Assembly: GCF_023370075.1 (NCBI RefSeq)
Contig: NZ_CP097151.1
Location: 62,001 to 126,000, forward strand
Source of the DNA: Deinococcus sp. QL22
Lineage (GTDB): Bacteria > Deinococcota > Deinococci > Deinococcales > Deinococcaceae
DNA length: 64,000 bases
Reading direction: 5' to 3'
Shown here: piece after piece, positions 40,732-49,786 of the stretch
How positions within the stretch are numbered: position 1 is the first letter of the stretch
Layout: each line of letters begins with the position of its first letter
The notes under the pieces: generated by a model
The model's database searches: none
Told to the model about the DNA's origin: nothing
Seen by the model: only the letters and a program-made list of their open reading frames with translations
Translations under genes and position numbers: made by a program

Positions 40732-41574
40732 TCAGTTCAGTGTGGCGCGGTGTTGCTCAAAGCGAGTCGGTGAGCGGTACCCCAAGCTAGAGTGACGACG
40801 CTCGCGGTTGTAAAACACCTCAATCCACTCAAAGACCAGATTACGTGTGTCAGCGCGGTTTCCTTGTGCTGTGTCGAGTTCCAGTTCCAGCTTGAGGGTG
40901 GCGAAGAAGCTCTCCATCGCCGCGTTGTCCCAGCAGTCTCCTTTCGGCTCATACTTTGAGCGCCTGGAGGCGCTCCAGTGCTTGTCGATACCGCGACTCG
41001 CATATTGAATTCCCTGGTCCGAATGATGGAGCAATCCTTGTCCAGGACGCCGAATCTGCTGTGCCATGTCCAGCGCAGCGACGACCAACTCGGTCTGCAG
41101 GGTGGCCCGCATGGCCCAACCCACGATTTTGCGAGAGAACAGATCCATCACCACAGCGAGGTACATCCAGCCCTCAGCCACGGGTAAATAGGTAATATCC
41201 GTCACCCATTTCTGATTGGGTTGTTCGGCAACAAATTCGCGATTCAGTAGATTTTCGGCCACTGGGTGCGGGTGTTTTGAATTGGTGGTCACGCGAAATT
41301 TCCGCTTGCAGCGAGCCTTCAGTCCTGCTGCCTTCATCAGCCGAGTAATTCGTGCTCGGCTGACCTGTTTTCCTCGTCCACGAGTGCGGCTTGACACGAG
41401 GGCACCGTAGGTGCCCCTACTGACTTGATGAATGGTTCGAATGGCCTCGGTCAGAGCGACGTCTTCCACCCGATAGCAGTTTTGGGCCTTTCCACCACGC
41501 AAAATAGCCACTGACCCCGACACCGAGCGTCTTGCACAGCCGCTCAATGCTGTACTCATGCCGATGCTGCTCAA
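40732..41574 (-). CDS. IS3 transposase OrfB (catalytic), N-terminus frameshifted
   Basis: 280 codons are open, but only residues from about 33 on (CYRVEDVALTEAIRTIHQVSRGTYG) fit the family. The proper N-terminus (IYGFIEQHRHEYSIERLCKTLGVGVSGYFAWW) lies upstream in another frame, and the switch occurs near the sequence encoding WWKGPK. The DDE residues are present: KWVTDITYLP, LLHHSDQGIQYAS and CWDNAAMESFFATLK, with YNRERRHSSLGYRSP at the end. A single-base indel has therefore inactivated it, unless slippage repairs it. Confidence 0.85.
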   Translation of the reverse strand: MSSIGMSTALSGCARRSVSGSVAILRGGKAQNCYRVEDVALTEAIRTIHQVSRGTYGALVSSRTRGRGKQVSRARITRLMKAAGLKARCKRKFRVTTNSKHPHPVAENLLNREFVAEQPNQKWVTDITYLPVAEGWMYLAVVMDLFSRKIVGWAMRATLQTELVVAALDMAQQIRRPGQGLLHHSDQGIQYASRGIDKHWSASRRSKYEPKGDCWDNAAMESFFATLKLELELDTAQGNRADTRNLVFEWIEVFYNRERRHSSLGYRSPTRFEQHRATLN

Positions 41575-41586
41575 TGAACCCGTAAA

Positions 41587-41907
41587 TTAGTGGTCTTTGG
41601 CGAAGAAGGCCAGTGCTTTTTTCAGAATATCGCGTTCCTGACGGGTAATTTCCAGCTCTCGTTCTAGCTTCTTGAACCGCGCTTCCTGCTCACTCAACGC
41701 GGCGACGCCGCGTCCGGTGAATTGGGGGCGGCCCACCGCCCCTTGTTGCTCGTGATGCTGTTTCCAGCGTACGACTAAATACGGTGGAACACCCAAGTTG
41801 CGGGCGATCTCAGCGCAGCTTTTCTGGCTGCTGATCACCAGACGCACGGCTTCTTCTTTGAACTCGGCGGTGTAGTGGTTTTTACTGGCGGTCATGTCAG
41901 TCTCCAT
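41587..41907 (-). CDS. IS3 transposase OrfA (helix-turn-helix)
   Basis: 106 aa. The N-terminal HTH (YTAEFKEEAVRLVISSQKSCAEIARNLGVPPYLVVRWKQHHEQQG) is followed by a leucine zipper (LSEQEARFKKLERELEITRQERDILKKALAFFAKDH). It ends where a normal -1 frameshift into OrfB would occur. Intact. Confidence 0.92.
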   Translation of the reverse strand: METDMTASKNHYTAEFKEEAVRLVISSQKSCAEIARNLGVPPYLVVRWKQHHEQQGAVGRPQFTGRGVAALSEQEARFKKLERELEITRQERDILKKALAFFAKDH

Positions 41908-42018
41908 TGTCGGTCAGACTGAACTCCTCCTCCACAGAACCCTAGCAAGATCACAACCGGGGTACCGATCCGGGCTGGATGGCGACGGCGACGGGCGGGC
42001 CTGCGAGTAGCGCCGGGG

Positions 42019-42240
42019 TCATGAACGCGGAAGGTTCTCAGTTCCCATAACTGCCTGGGACACGCTCGCCACCCTGCCGTACCCCTCGCGGATATGGCCG
42101 AAGACGTGCAGGCCGGGGCGCACCCGGTGGACTGTCTCCAGCAGATGGGGACACCCGACCGGCAGTCCAGTGGGCTGCAACCGGTCGAGCACGCCGCGCG
42201 GTGGGCCGTGGGTGATCAGCCCGTCCACGTCCTCTGAAAT
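42019..42240 (-). pseudogene. Metallophosphoesterase C-terminal fragment
   Basis: About 70 residues: DVDGLITHGPPRGVLDRLQPTGLPVGCPHLLETVHRVRPGLHVFGHIREGYGRV. The THGPP and FGHIxEGYG motifs are the second half of calcineurin-like phosphoesterase sites. The N-terminal metal motifs (D-x-H, G-D) are missing, and unrelated sequence begins at about 42241. It is a truncated remnant between IS elements. Confidence 0.7.
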
Positions 42241-42519
42241 TTGGCTCCAGTGAGCCCGGATGGCTTTTTCGGATCAAGAGTTTCCACGGTTATCCCAATC
42301 GCGTGTCAGGCGGCGTGGAGTTGTTGTGGCACAGGCTGCACCTCGGTCAGGACGTACAATTCCGTGTGTTGTGCCGCTCGGCGCTGAGCCGCTTGCTACG
42401 TCAATTGCAGCTGCTCCTGACGGACGAGCAGCACCGCATGAAGAGCCTCGACCACGCACCAGGCCCAGTTGTCTTGAGCTTGGATGGTTTGGCAGCGGCA
42501 GCGTCCTAGACAGAGATGC

Positions 42520-43480
42520 TGCTTCATCAAGCGGTGAATCACTTCCAGGCCCGCGGCAGCGCCCGGACGGTCAAGGCAGGGTCAAACGTGCTGAATAGGA
42601 AGAAGCAACTCCATTCGCCGTGAACCCTGCGCCAAAGGATCAGCACATCGAACGCCCCGACGTCACGCGACACGGGGAGCCGACGGACACGCCATCCCAA
42701 CTCGGCATCGAGAGGGCACCGTTCGGGAGGAAAGCGCTCAGCCAGAGCGTTGAGGGTGAGAGACTCACCCTCAACGTGAACACTCATGTTCCGCTTGGCG
42801 CGCTCCAGGACAGGAATCTGGGTGTCGTGACTGAAGGTCACGACCTCATCTCGTCCACACGCTCCATCCAGCAGCACTTCAGCGATGGACCCCCCCTGCC
42901 TCCCGGCACGGGGTGACGGTGTGAATCAGCTCTTGGGTCGCGGTGCGGTACGGATACGCGGGCGTCTCCAACGGGCCAGAGACTTTGAACCGCTCCAACA
43001 GCGGCGTCGGATCGGCCCCGAACTTCACCAGGGCCGCTGAGGTGAACGGATGTCCCAATTGAATCCGCACCTGACTGCTGGAGTGAAAGTTCAGATCCTC
43101 CATCTCCAGCCCCGCGTGCGGCACCATCACAAAGTCCATGGCCAAGAACGCGCCCTGTGGCGCCTTCCCAAGAAGGCGCTGAAGATCCTGGTTCGTCGTG
43201 AACGATGGCTGTGCCAGGGACTGGCACAGGACAGGGTGCTTTTCCGGACGGTACTGCAGGGGGCGATGCCACTCACACTGGTGGCACGGTTCAACAACGC
43301 GGTGACGATGCTGAGCGGTAGGCTGGAGGAGCGAGGCAGAGACACTTCGCATGAAGGCCCACGAGACCGGGGAATTTCAATCCCCACCTCAAGGGCCTTC
43401 GTTGCTGTCGCAATACATCCCTGCATGGAAACTCTTGCCCCACAGAACGGCACCTGTCACCTGGCGAGGGAGGGCGTTCA
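42520..43480 (-). pseudogene. Decayed DDE-type transposase
   Basis: Minus-strand frames read as parts of one transposase of the IS4/IS701 type: LAQPSFTTNQDLQRLLGKAPQGAFLAMDFVMVPHAGLEMEDLNFHSSSQVRIQLGHPFTSAALVKFG (in 42879-43352), then VTFSHDTQIPVLERAKRNMSVHVEGESLTLNALAERFPPERCPLDAELGWRVRRLPVSRDVGAFDVLILWRRVHGEWSCFFLFSTFD (in 42539-42877). The frame changes, the missing start and the loss of the C-terminus show decay. The family assignment is tentative. Confidence 0.55.
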
Positions 43481-43571
43481 TGCCGCCGAGCTCATAAGGT
43501 CTACCCTGCAGCCGGGGGGCTCTGGAATGGTCAGCCGCGTCAAGGGGGGCTAAGCCACTAAGCTGAGCGGC

Positions 43572-44786
43572 ATGACAACTCCCGCCGCGGTGCCCGACCG
43601 TGTCCCTGGTCAATGGTCGGCGCTCACTGGGCTGGCCTGCGCCGTGTTGCTCGCCATGTCTCCGTGGTTTTCAGCAGCGGCCGTGCTGCCGCATTTCCGG
43701 GCCGTGTGGGCGCTGACGGACAGCGCGGCCGCCGGACTCACGTTGGCTGTACAACTGGGGTTCGTGTTGGGAGCGCTGCTCAGCGCGGCCCTCAATCTGG
43801 CCGACCGCGCTCCGGGCCAGCAGCTGATCTGGGCCGGAGCGCTGTTGGCAGCAGGTGCCAATCTGGGGTTACTGTTTGTCAGCGACTTTCTGCTTGCGCT
43901 GGCGGTGCGGGCCCTAACGGGGGCCGCGCTGGCCCTGGTGTATCCTCCGGCCCTTAAGGCCATGGCTGCTTGGTTCCGCACAGGACGCGGCGTCGCGCTT
44001 GGCGTGATGGTCGGTGCGCTCACGCTCGGCTCGGCCTTGCCGCACCTGATCAACGGACTGGGGGGCACCCAGTGGCAAGCAGTCATCGTCACCACCAGTC
44101 TGCTGGCCGTCCTGGGCGGCGTGCTGGCCTCGCGGGTGCCGAGCGGCCCCTACCAGAGGCCTGCTCCGGCTTTTCAGCCTGCGCGGGCATGGCAGATCCT
44201 CACTGAACGACAGCTCAGCCGGGTCACCCTTGGGTATTTGGGCCACATGTGGGAGCTGTATGCGCTGTGGGCTTGGTTCGGTGCCTTCTTTGCCCAGCTG
44301 TTGTCGGAAAACAGGGTGCCCGATCCTACAGGGACCGCGGCGTTCGCCACCTTCGCGGTGATTGGTGTGGGGGCCGCCGGGTGTTACCTGGGCGGCGTGC
44401 TGGCAGACCGCTGGGGCCGGGCGCGCCTCACCATGTTGGCCATGGGAATGTCAGGCGGCTGCGCGCTGGTGCTCGCGGGACTGGTCTGGGCAGGGGCTGA
44501 ACCGCTCCTGCTGCTGGCCGTGAGCCTGGTCTGGGGGTTTTGGATCATTGCCGACTCCGCCCAGTTCTCGGCCCTTGCCAGTGAATTGGCCGACCCCGCC
44601 TACGTGGGAACGGCCCTGACCGCGCAGTTGGCCCTCGGCTTCACCCTGACGGCCGCCAGCATTGCATTGGTGCCGCTCCTGGTGCGTGTGTGGGGCTGGC
44701 CAGGAGCGTTTGCCGCCCTCTCTGCGGGGCCGCTGCTGGGCATGCTGGCCATGCGCCCGTTGACGCGCCTGACCGCCACGGCGTGA
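43572..44786 (+). CDS. MFS transporter
   Basis: 404 aa with twelve predicted hydrophobic segments. MFS signatures: GGVLADRWGRARLTMLAMGMSGG (loop 8-9, related to the G-x-L-a-D-r-x-G-r motif) and ALVYPPALKAMAAWFRTGRGVALGVMVGALTLGSALPHLI in the first half. It resembles the nitrate/cyanate-like or sugar-efflux branches more than drug pumps, but the substrate cannot be told. No regulator is adjacent. It is an inner-membrane protein. The upstream region contains decayed transposase DNA. Confidence 0.9.
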   Translation: MTTPAAVPDRVPGQWSALTGLACAVLLAMSPWFSAAAVLPHFRAVWALTDSAAAGLTLAVQLGFVLGALLSAALNLADRAPGQQLIWAGALLAAGANLGLLFVSDFLLALAVRALTGAALALVYPPALKAMAAWFRTGRGVALGVMVGALTLGSALPHLINGLGGTQWQAVIVTTSLLAVLGGVLASRVPSGPYQRPAPAFQPARAWQILTERQLSRVTLGYLGHMWELYALWAWFGAFFAQLLSENRVPDPTGTAAFATFAVIGVGAAGCYLGGVLADRWGRARLTMLAMGMSGGCALVLAGLVWAGAEPLLLLAVSLVWGFWIIADSAQFSALASELADPAYVGTALTAQLALGFTLTAASIALVPLLVRVWGWPGAFAALSAGPLLGMLAMRPLTRLTATA

Positions 44787-45045
44787 GGAGAAGGAGAAAC
44801 TCCCTGGCTCCGGCTCCACCAAATCCTCCAGCCCGAAGAGCAACGGAGTGACGTCAGTCCGGGAGCCTTACACAAAGTAGGTGGCCCGGTCGGCACAGTG
44901 GTGCTCTTTTGCACTTCGGTTGGAGTGGTGGGTCAACGGAGCGCCGTGATCGGGATGAGGGCTCGGGTGATCCTGAGCGTCAACGGATCAATCACAAATC
45001 GGTGCCGCCTTGCTCCCGGGCCTGGCCTGTGGAAGAAGCCTGCAG

Positions 45046-46020
45046 TCAGATGCCCAAGACAGGATGAGGCCGGTACGGTTCTTCCAGCGCCTGAAGATGG
45101 GCAGGCGTGAGCTTGACGCTGAGGGCCGCCACGGCGTCTTCCAGGTGCGGCATCTTGCTGGCGCCTACGATTGGCGCCGTCACGCCCGGCTGGTGCAGCA
45201 GCCACGCCGTCGCCACCTGCGCAGGCGTGACCTCCAAGCGGCCAGCGACCTCGGCCACGCGCTGCTGCACAGCGTAATCGTCTTCAGTGCGGTACATCGC
45301 CTCACTGAACTTGTCACTGCGTGCCCGAATGGTTCGCGCCTCCCCAGCTTGCCGGTTTCCGGCCAAGAAGCCTCGGGCCAGCGGGCTCCAAGGAATCACG
45401 CCGATTCCGTCCTCACGGCAGAGCGGCAGCATCTCGCGCTCTTCTTCACGGTAGACCAAGTTGTAATGGTTTTGCATGCTCACAAAACGGGTGAGGCCAT
45501 GCAGGTCTGCCACATGTTGCATCTTGGCGAACTGGTAGGCCAGCATGCTGCTCGCGCCGATATAGCGCACCGCTCCCATCCGCACCACATCATGCAGGGC
45601 GGTCATGGTTTCGAGGAGGGGCGTTTCCGGGTCAAACCGATGAATCTGGTAGAGGTCGATATAGTCGGTGCCGAGGCGTTTCAGGCTGGCCTGAACAGCG
45701 TCCATAATGTGTTTGCGCGACAGCCCGGCTTCGTTGACTCCTGGCCCCATCCGGCTAAAAACTTTGGTGGCAATAATGACCTGATCGCGCCGGGCATGCT
45801 GCGTCAAGGCCCGGCCCAGCACCTCCTCGCTTTTGCCCAGCGAGTACACGTCCGCCGTGTCAAAAAAATTGATCCCGAGCTCCAGCGCCCGCACGATAAA
45901 CGGCAGGCTCTGGTCTTCGGGCAAGACCCAATCCCGCCACGCTGGATCACCGTAGGTCATGGTTCCAAGAGCAATTCGGGACACTTTCAGTCCAGTCTGG
46001 CCAAGCCGCATGTACTCCAT
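45046..46020 (-). CDS. Aldo/keto reductase
   Basis: 324 aa, AKR barrel. The tetrad is visible: Asp in GINFFDTADVYSLGKSEEVLG with the following Tyr, Lys in VIIATKVFSRMG, and His in DYIDLYQIHRFDPETPLLETM. The NADP-binding end is VTAPIVGASKMPHLEDAVAAL. It is close to the YajO/PhdYeL-type oxidoreductases acting on small aldehydes. It diverges from the hydrolase gene at 46136 with a 115-base shared promoter region. Confidence 0.93.
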   Translation of the reverse strand: MEYMRLGQTGLKVSRIALGTMTYGDPAWRDWVLPEDQSLPFIVRALELGINFFDTADVYSLGKSEEVLGRALTQHARRDQVIIATKVFSRMGPGVNEAGLSRKHIMDAVQASLKRLGTDYIDLYQIHRFDPETPLLETMTALHDVVRMGAVRYIGASSMLAYQFAKMQHVADLHGLTRFVSMQNHYNLVYREEEREMLPLCREDGIGVIPWSPLARGFLAGNRQAGEARTIRARSDKFSEAMYRTEDDYAVQQRVAEVAGRLEVTPAQVATAWLLHQPGVTAPIVGASKMPHLEDAVAALSVKLTPAHLQALEEPYRPHPVLGI

Positions 46021-46135
46021 AGCGCACTGTAAACCACAGCCGGCACTGCCCCTCGCCTCCGCACAGTTCCGTGCCCAGCAGATCCCGTTTAGGCCGGCTC
46101 AAGGTGGCACCAGACCAACTTGGGTAAAATAAGCC

Positions 46136-46846
46136 GTGTCTGCTTACCCGACCCTGGTTTTGCTGCATGGAGCGCTTCAGACGGGCGCTTCGTTGGCCCC
46201 ACTCGCTGCCGCGCTTGCCCCGTCGGCACAGCTGGTCTCGCTCAATCTGCCTGGGCATGGCGGCAGCCCGGTGCCTGACCTCCTCCGGCTTCAAGACATG
46301 GTGGACGCGGTGATTGGTGACCTCGACCGCCAGGGGATAGAGCAGGCCCAGATTTTCGGATACAGCTTGGGCGGGTATGTGGGCCTGCTGCTGGCGCAAC
46401 AGCATCCCAGCCGGGTCAAAGGCGTCTACGCGCACGCCACCAAACTCGCTTGGACGCCAGAGGCCGCGGCACGTGAAGTGCGGGGCTTAGACCCAGACCG
46501 CCTGCTGGAAAAAGCCCCTGCGGTTGCCGCTTCGCTGGAACAGCTGCATTCTCCCCAGCACTGGCGCCTGCTGACCCAGCGCGTGGCAGACCTGCTGATT
46601 GTTCTGGGTGACAGGCCAGCAATTGACGCTACCGTGCTGAGCAACCTGCAAATGCCCGTACAGCTGTCGGTAGGCGACCACGACCGCATGGTCAGCCTAG
46701 AAGAAACCGTTGCGGCCTACCGGGTTCTCCCACAAGGTCAGTTGCTGGTCATCCCCGGCAGTGCCCATCCTCTGGAGCCCAGCGTGCAGCGGCGGTTGGC
46801 CCCTGAACTCCTCCGCTTTCTCGAGTGGACGGGCGCTGCAGGCTGA
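46136..46846 (+). CDS. Alpha/beta hydrolase
   Basis: 236 aa from GTG 46136. Motifs: PTLVLLHGALQTGASLAPLAAAL (oxyanion HG), nucleophile elbow FGYSLGGYVGLLLA (Ser about 82), Asp in QLSVGDHDRMVS and His in IPGSAHPLEP. The size and spacing match small esterase/acyl-transferase-like hydrolases. The -10-like TAAAAT lies just before the start. Substrate unknown. Confidence 0.88.
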   Translation: MSAYPTLVLLHGALQTGASLAPLAAALAPSAQLVSLNLPGHGGSPVPDLLRLQDMVDAVIGDLDRQGIEQAQIFGYSLGGYVGLLLAQQHPSRVKGVYAHATKLAWTPEAAAREVRGLDPDRLLEKAPAVAASLEQLHSPQHWRLLTQRVADLLIVLGDRPAIDATVLSNLQMPVQLSVGDHDRMVSLEETVAAYRVLPQGQLLVIPGSAHPLEPSVQRRLAPELLRFLEWTGAAG

Positions 46847-47440
46847 ACACCAGACTCAGGTGAGGGCTGGGCCTGGTTCCAGCGCATGAGGCGTCTGAGC
46901 AGCAGTGGCTGACGCTCAGACGCGTCAACCCCCGTCCCGGCACAGAGGTGGAGGGCAGGCTCTCTGGCGTCACCTGCGGCCGTGGCCCACCTTGACAGGG
47001 CGTGGTCACTGGGGCGCAGGGAACCGACTGCATGAACGAACCCAGTGGCTGCCCTGGTCAAGGAAGCCGGATGAACGTGAATCCAATCCAGCAGGCCGGT
47101 GGGCCGCTCTTCAGCCAACACGGGGTGAGAGGCACGTGGCCAGCTCTCTGCCGTCTCCAGTGAGCCGCAGACCTCTGGCAACGGGAAGGCGCCCTCCTCT
47201 AAGGCAGGAGACTTCGGCGGTGGCCCGCGAACGAACTCTGCAGGGCCAGTGGCCTGAGGACAGGCTCAGTGTTCGCCTTCTGCCACCATGACCCCCTCTG
47301 GATGATCTCTATCCAGTCCGTCCCGTAGACCCGGAGCAGCCTCCGCGTTCTGGGGGCAACCGGGAGCAACCCCCCTCAACGCTGAAGGGTTCTGGAGGGG
47401 GCCGTCATCTCCCCGCAGGGTGCGGACACTAGCTTGTGAT
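46847..47440. other. Intergenic stretch without a supported gene
   Basis: About 590 bases. A minus-strand frame near 47240-47340 contains RRLLRVYGTDWIEIIQRGSWWQKAN, which may be part of a decayed gene, but it cannot be extended. Nothing else convincing. Confidence 0.4.
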
Positions 47441-47848
47441 ATGGGTTCTTTCCGCATGCATAAGCAGCGTTTGCCGGATCATCTCAAGCATCTGCGCCGA
47501 GACGCCGCCGATTCAGAGTCCCCCCGTCTGGCGACAGCCCGGCCCAGCTCTGCGCCCCCCACACCACCAGCGGGGACAGATCGCCTCAGCGAATTGCTGC
47601 CCTTGATCTTGCGGGCCATGGTGGGCGGCCAGACAGACCTTGAGCCGCCCGTCGTCATCGGCCAGCCGGACATCTTGGCGGCGTTGGCTCCTTACTCCCG
47701 GCCCAAGAGCCGGTTCGAGGGACTGATGATGCGCAAGTTGGTGGGAGAGGGCTACCTCAAGCCGCACGGCGCGCGAGACAAATCCGGACTCAGCGACACC
47801 TACGGGCTCACGCCGAAAGGCGAGAAGCTGCTGGCGATGTGGCTTTAA
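47441..47848 (+). CDS. Hypothetical protein with winged-helix-like C-terminus
   Basis: 135 aa from ATG 47441 (MGSFRMHKQRLPDHLKHLRRDAADSESPR); an in-frame GTG at 47420 is an alternative. The Pro/Ala-rich linker (residues 28-45) leads to a globular part: LSELLPLILRAMVGG...YSRPKSRFEGLMMRKLVGEGYLKPHGARDKSGLSDTYGLTPKGEKLLAMWL. The last 60 residues look like a DNA-binding winged helix (L-x-P-K-G at the wing). It may be a small regulator or a plasmid-borne accessory protein. Confidence 0.65.
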   Translation: MGSFRMHKQRLPDHLKHLRRDAADSESPRLATARPSSAPPTPPAGTDRLSELLPLILRAMVGGQTDLEPPVVIGQPDILAALAPYSRPKSRFEGLMMRKLVGEGYLKPHGARDKSGLSDTYGLTPKGEKLLAMWL

Positions 47849-47926
47849 GGAGACCGGAGAAGGGCTCCAGCCTCAGCCGAAAAAACAGTGAAAGGTCGGC
47901 GGTTAGGCAGATCAGTGGCCCGCCCC

Positions 47927-48340
47927 TCACTCGCAGGCTTGGCCGCCGTTGTCGCGGTCGAGGCGAGGGCGGTACCCCGGTTGCCCGCGCTGGAGAGGAG
48001 CAGCGCCCGCCGCCCGTACCGCCGTGCAGTTGGCGTAATAGACGTTGCCCGGGGCGGCAGGGGTCACGGACGTCTGAGACGTTGCCAGCGGCGCACTCCG
48101 CGTCACGGTCTTGGTGAGCGAGCGCGACACGTACCCGCCTTGCCCTGTGTAGGAGGTGCGCGATCAGTCACCGTTGCAGGCGAGGGTCAAGGCCATTTTG
48201 CGTGGGATGACCGTGACGACGGCAGAGCGGTGGCTTATGGAGCGCGGCGCAAGTTGGCGGTACTGGTGGTGATGGTGGTGGCCGCGTCTGCGGTGCCGAG
48301 AAACAGAGCGGTCACCAGAATCAATGGGCGCCTGCCTCTA
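47927..48340 (-). pseudogene. Broken SH3-excalibur secreted protein
   Basis: Minus-strand pieces combine into one former protein. The signal-like start RRPLILVTALFLGTADAATTITTSTANLRRAP (about 48240-48340) ends at a stop. The SH3-like part VVTVIPRKMALTLACNGD-stop-SRTSYTGQGGYVSRSLT (about 48110-48210) follows in another frame, with TGA where a Trp codon is expected. The excalibur calcium-binding end VYYANCTAVRAAGAAPLQRGQPGYRPRLDRDNGGQACE (47927-48035) closes it. A frameshift and an in-frame TGA make it non-functional. Confidence 0.75.
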
Positions 48341-48353
48341 GCCTGACCTACAG

Positions 48354-49238
48354 GTGGTCATGGAAGTGACGGGCGTGTCTTGGGACACGTGCGCGCTGAC
48401 CCTTCATAAGGCTGGCTGCCCAGGCAGTGCGATCAATGAGGCGCAGATCAAGCTGTTTGCTCGGTCAGTCTTGCGACGCGGCAAGACCGACACGGTGGAC
48501 GATGAAATCACTCCCGCGGTATGGCGTGGTGACGCAGCCCAGCCTCTGGGAATCTCCACTCGCCTCAGTCGAGGAATGAAAAGCCTTGATTCGGAAGCGC
48601 GGCACGTTGCTGCAAACCTTGACTCAGGAGCGCAATCGGCTGCCTGCTCTCCAGCACAAAGCCCGCGGCATCACCACAGTCATGGCTCTGGTCCAACAAC
48701 GCACCACATGCTTAAAGAACAGGTGACCGCTCTCGAACGCGCCAGGCAGGCTCTCGTGCCCCTGAATACAGCGCTCTCCGAACCTTTAGCCCTGTTATTG
48801 ACGGTTCCTGGTTCTGGCTTCGGAACGGCCGTCAGCGTGCTCGCTGAGACTCAGGGCTTTCACGGCCTGCAGTCCAGTCGTCAACTCTCCACCTGCGTAG
48901 GCATTGCACCAGCCCAACATCAATCAGGAGGAATGACGGGATCAGCTCACATCTCGGAAACTGGAAACGAACATTTCCGTCGCGCCGCTGACCTTGCCAC
49001 CGTCGGCGCCATGAAATGTAAAGGCCCCGTGGGACACTACCGTCGGCAGATCCGTGCGCGTGAAAAGCCTCCAACAGTGGCCCTAGGTTCGGAAGTTGCT
49101 CGGATTTGGATGTGCAGTCGTCACTTCAGAGGTGCCGTACGACGAAGCCTTCAAAAGCAAGCGAAAGACTGCTTTGCAGGATCAACAGGGTACCTGCTGA
49201 TTCGTTCTTTGACACCCTGCCTTTCAGACCCTCTCTAG
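48354..49238 (+). pseudogene. IS110-family transposase, frameshifted relic
   Basis: The frame is open for 294 codons, but only its outer parts fit IS110. The beginning (VMEVTGVSWDTCALTLHKAGC...KTDTVDDE) and the end (LLTVPGSGFGTAVSVLAETQGFHGLQSSRQLSTCVGIAPAQHQSGGMTGSAHISETGNEHFRRAADLATVG) belong to the RuvC-like and Transposase_20 domains. Between about 48500 and 48715 the matching residues (YGVVTQPSLWESPLASVEE...RKRGTLLQTLTQERNRLPALQHKARGITTVMALVQQRTTC) lie in another frame that also has a stop. Two compensating shifts and a missing 5' end show it is dead. Confidence 0.8.
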
Positions 49239-49268
49239 TTGCGGAGCTCTCCAGACACGCGGCTCTCT

Positions 49269-49317
49269 ATGATTGATGTTTTTTTTTGTTTTTAAAGAAA
49301 AATACATCATCAATCAT
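49269..49317. repeat. AT-rich inverted repeat next to the origin
   Basis: Arms ATGATTGATG (49269-49278) and CATCAATCAT (49308-49317) are exact complements around a 29-base segment made almost only of A and T. This is a likely DNA-unwinding element beside the iterons, or a terminator of the relic upstream. Confidence 0.65.
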
Positions 49318-49387
49318 CAGTGAGTTACAGGAGGCTTGGCACGTTTACCGTGTAGAACACGGTTTTCGCGATTATGTAAGTCCATTT

Positions 49388-49725
49388 CCCCCCAAACTTG
49401 ACGAACGTTTCCCCCAAACTTGACGAAGAAAAAGCCCAGTTCCCCCCAAACTTGACGAACGTTTCCCCCAAACTTGACGAACGTTCCTCCATTCCCCCCA
49501 AACTTGACGAAGAAAATTTGATTGCCTTCGAAGATGCGTGTCAGTGGAGGTTTTTCCTGTTCCCCCCAAACTTGACGAATTCACTTCCCCCAAACTTGAC
49601 GAACGCTTCCCCCAAACTTGACGAACGTGTAACTCGGTTTCCCCCAAACTTGACGAACTTTTATTTATCTCGTCTGTGACGTTGTTTCAAGGATTCGGGC
49701 TTCTATTCCCCCCAAACTTGACGAA
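49388..49725 (+). other. Plasmid replication origin with ten iterons
   Basis: Ten direct copies of a 17-18 base iteron (CCCCCAAACTTGACGAA) start at 49388, 49411, 49442, 49465, 49494, 49562, 49587, 49609, 49641 and 49708. Several start-to-start distances are 22-23 bases, about two helix turns, so initiators would bind on one face. The iterons lie just downstream of the repA stop codon and beside an AT-rich region. This is the typical layout of an iteron-controlled origin; RepA binding is inferred. Confidence 0.9.
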
Positions 49726-49786
49726 TGCACGCGGACTAGAGCATCACCACTCCGCGTGGGCAGACAGAGGGTGGCGCTGGCCCGCC

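Larger units (their letters stand above)
40725..41934 (-). mobile_element. IS3-family insertion sequence, damaged
   Basis: About 1.2 kb. Imperfect terminal inverted repeats: TGGAGGATCAGTTCAGT on the left (40725 onward) and the reverse complement of TGGAGGAGGAGTTCAGT on the right (to 41934). Two transposase frames lie on the minus strand. OrfB is frameshifted near its start, so the element is probably inactive. Confidence 0.85.

Noticed and set aside
42303..42509. Plus-strand frame SGGVELLWHRLHLGQDVQFRVLCRSALSRLLRQ
   Set aside because: Short, with no extension or family; probably decayed DNA between IS remains.
49398..49679. Plus-strand frame encoding repeated PKLDE/PPNLT units
   Set aside because: It is only the translation of the iterons; spacing is irregular for a protein repeat and the DNA repeats continue outside the frame.
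49388..49725. Repeat array considered as CRISPR
   Set aside because: Repeats are 17-18 bases with spacers of 5-50 bases and no cas genes; position next to repA identifies them as iterons.
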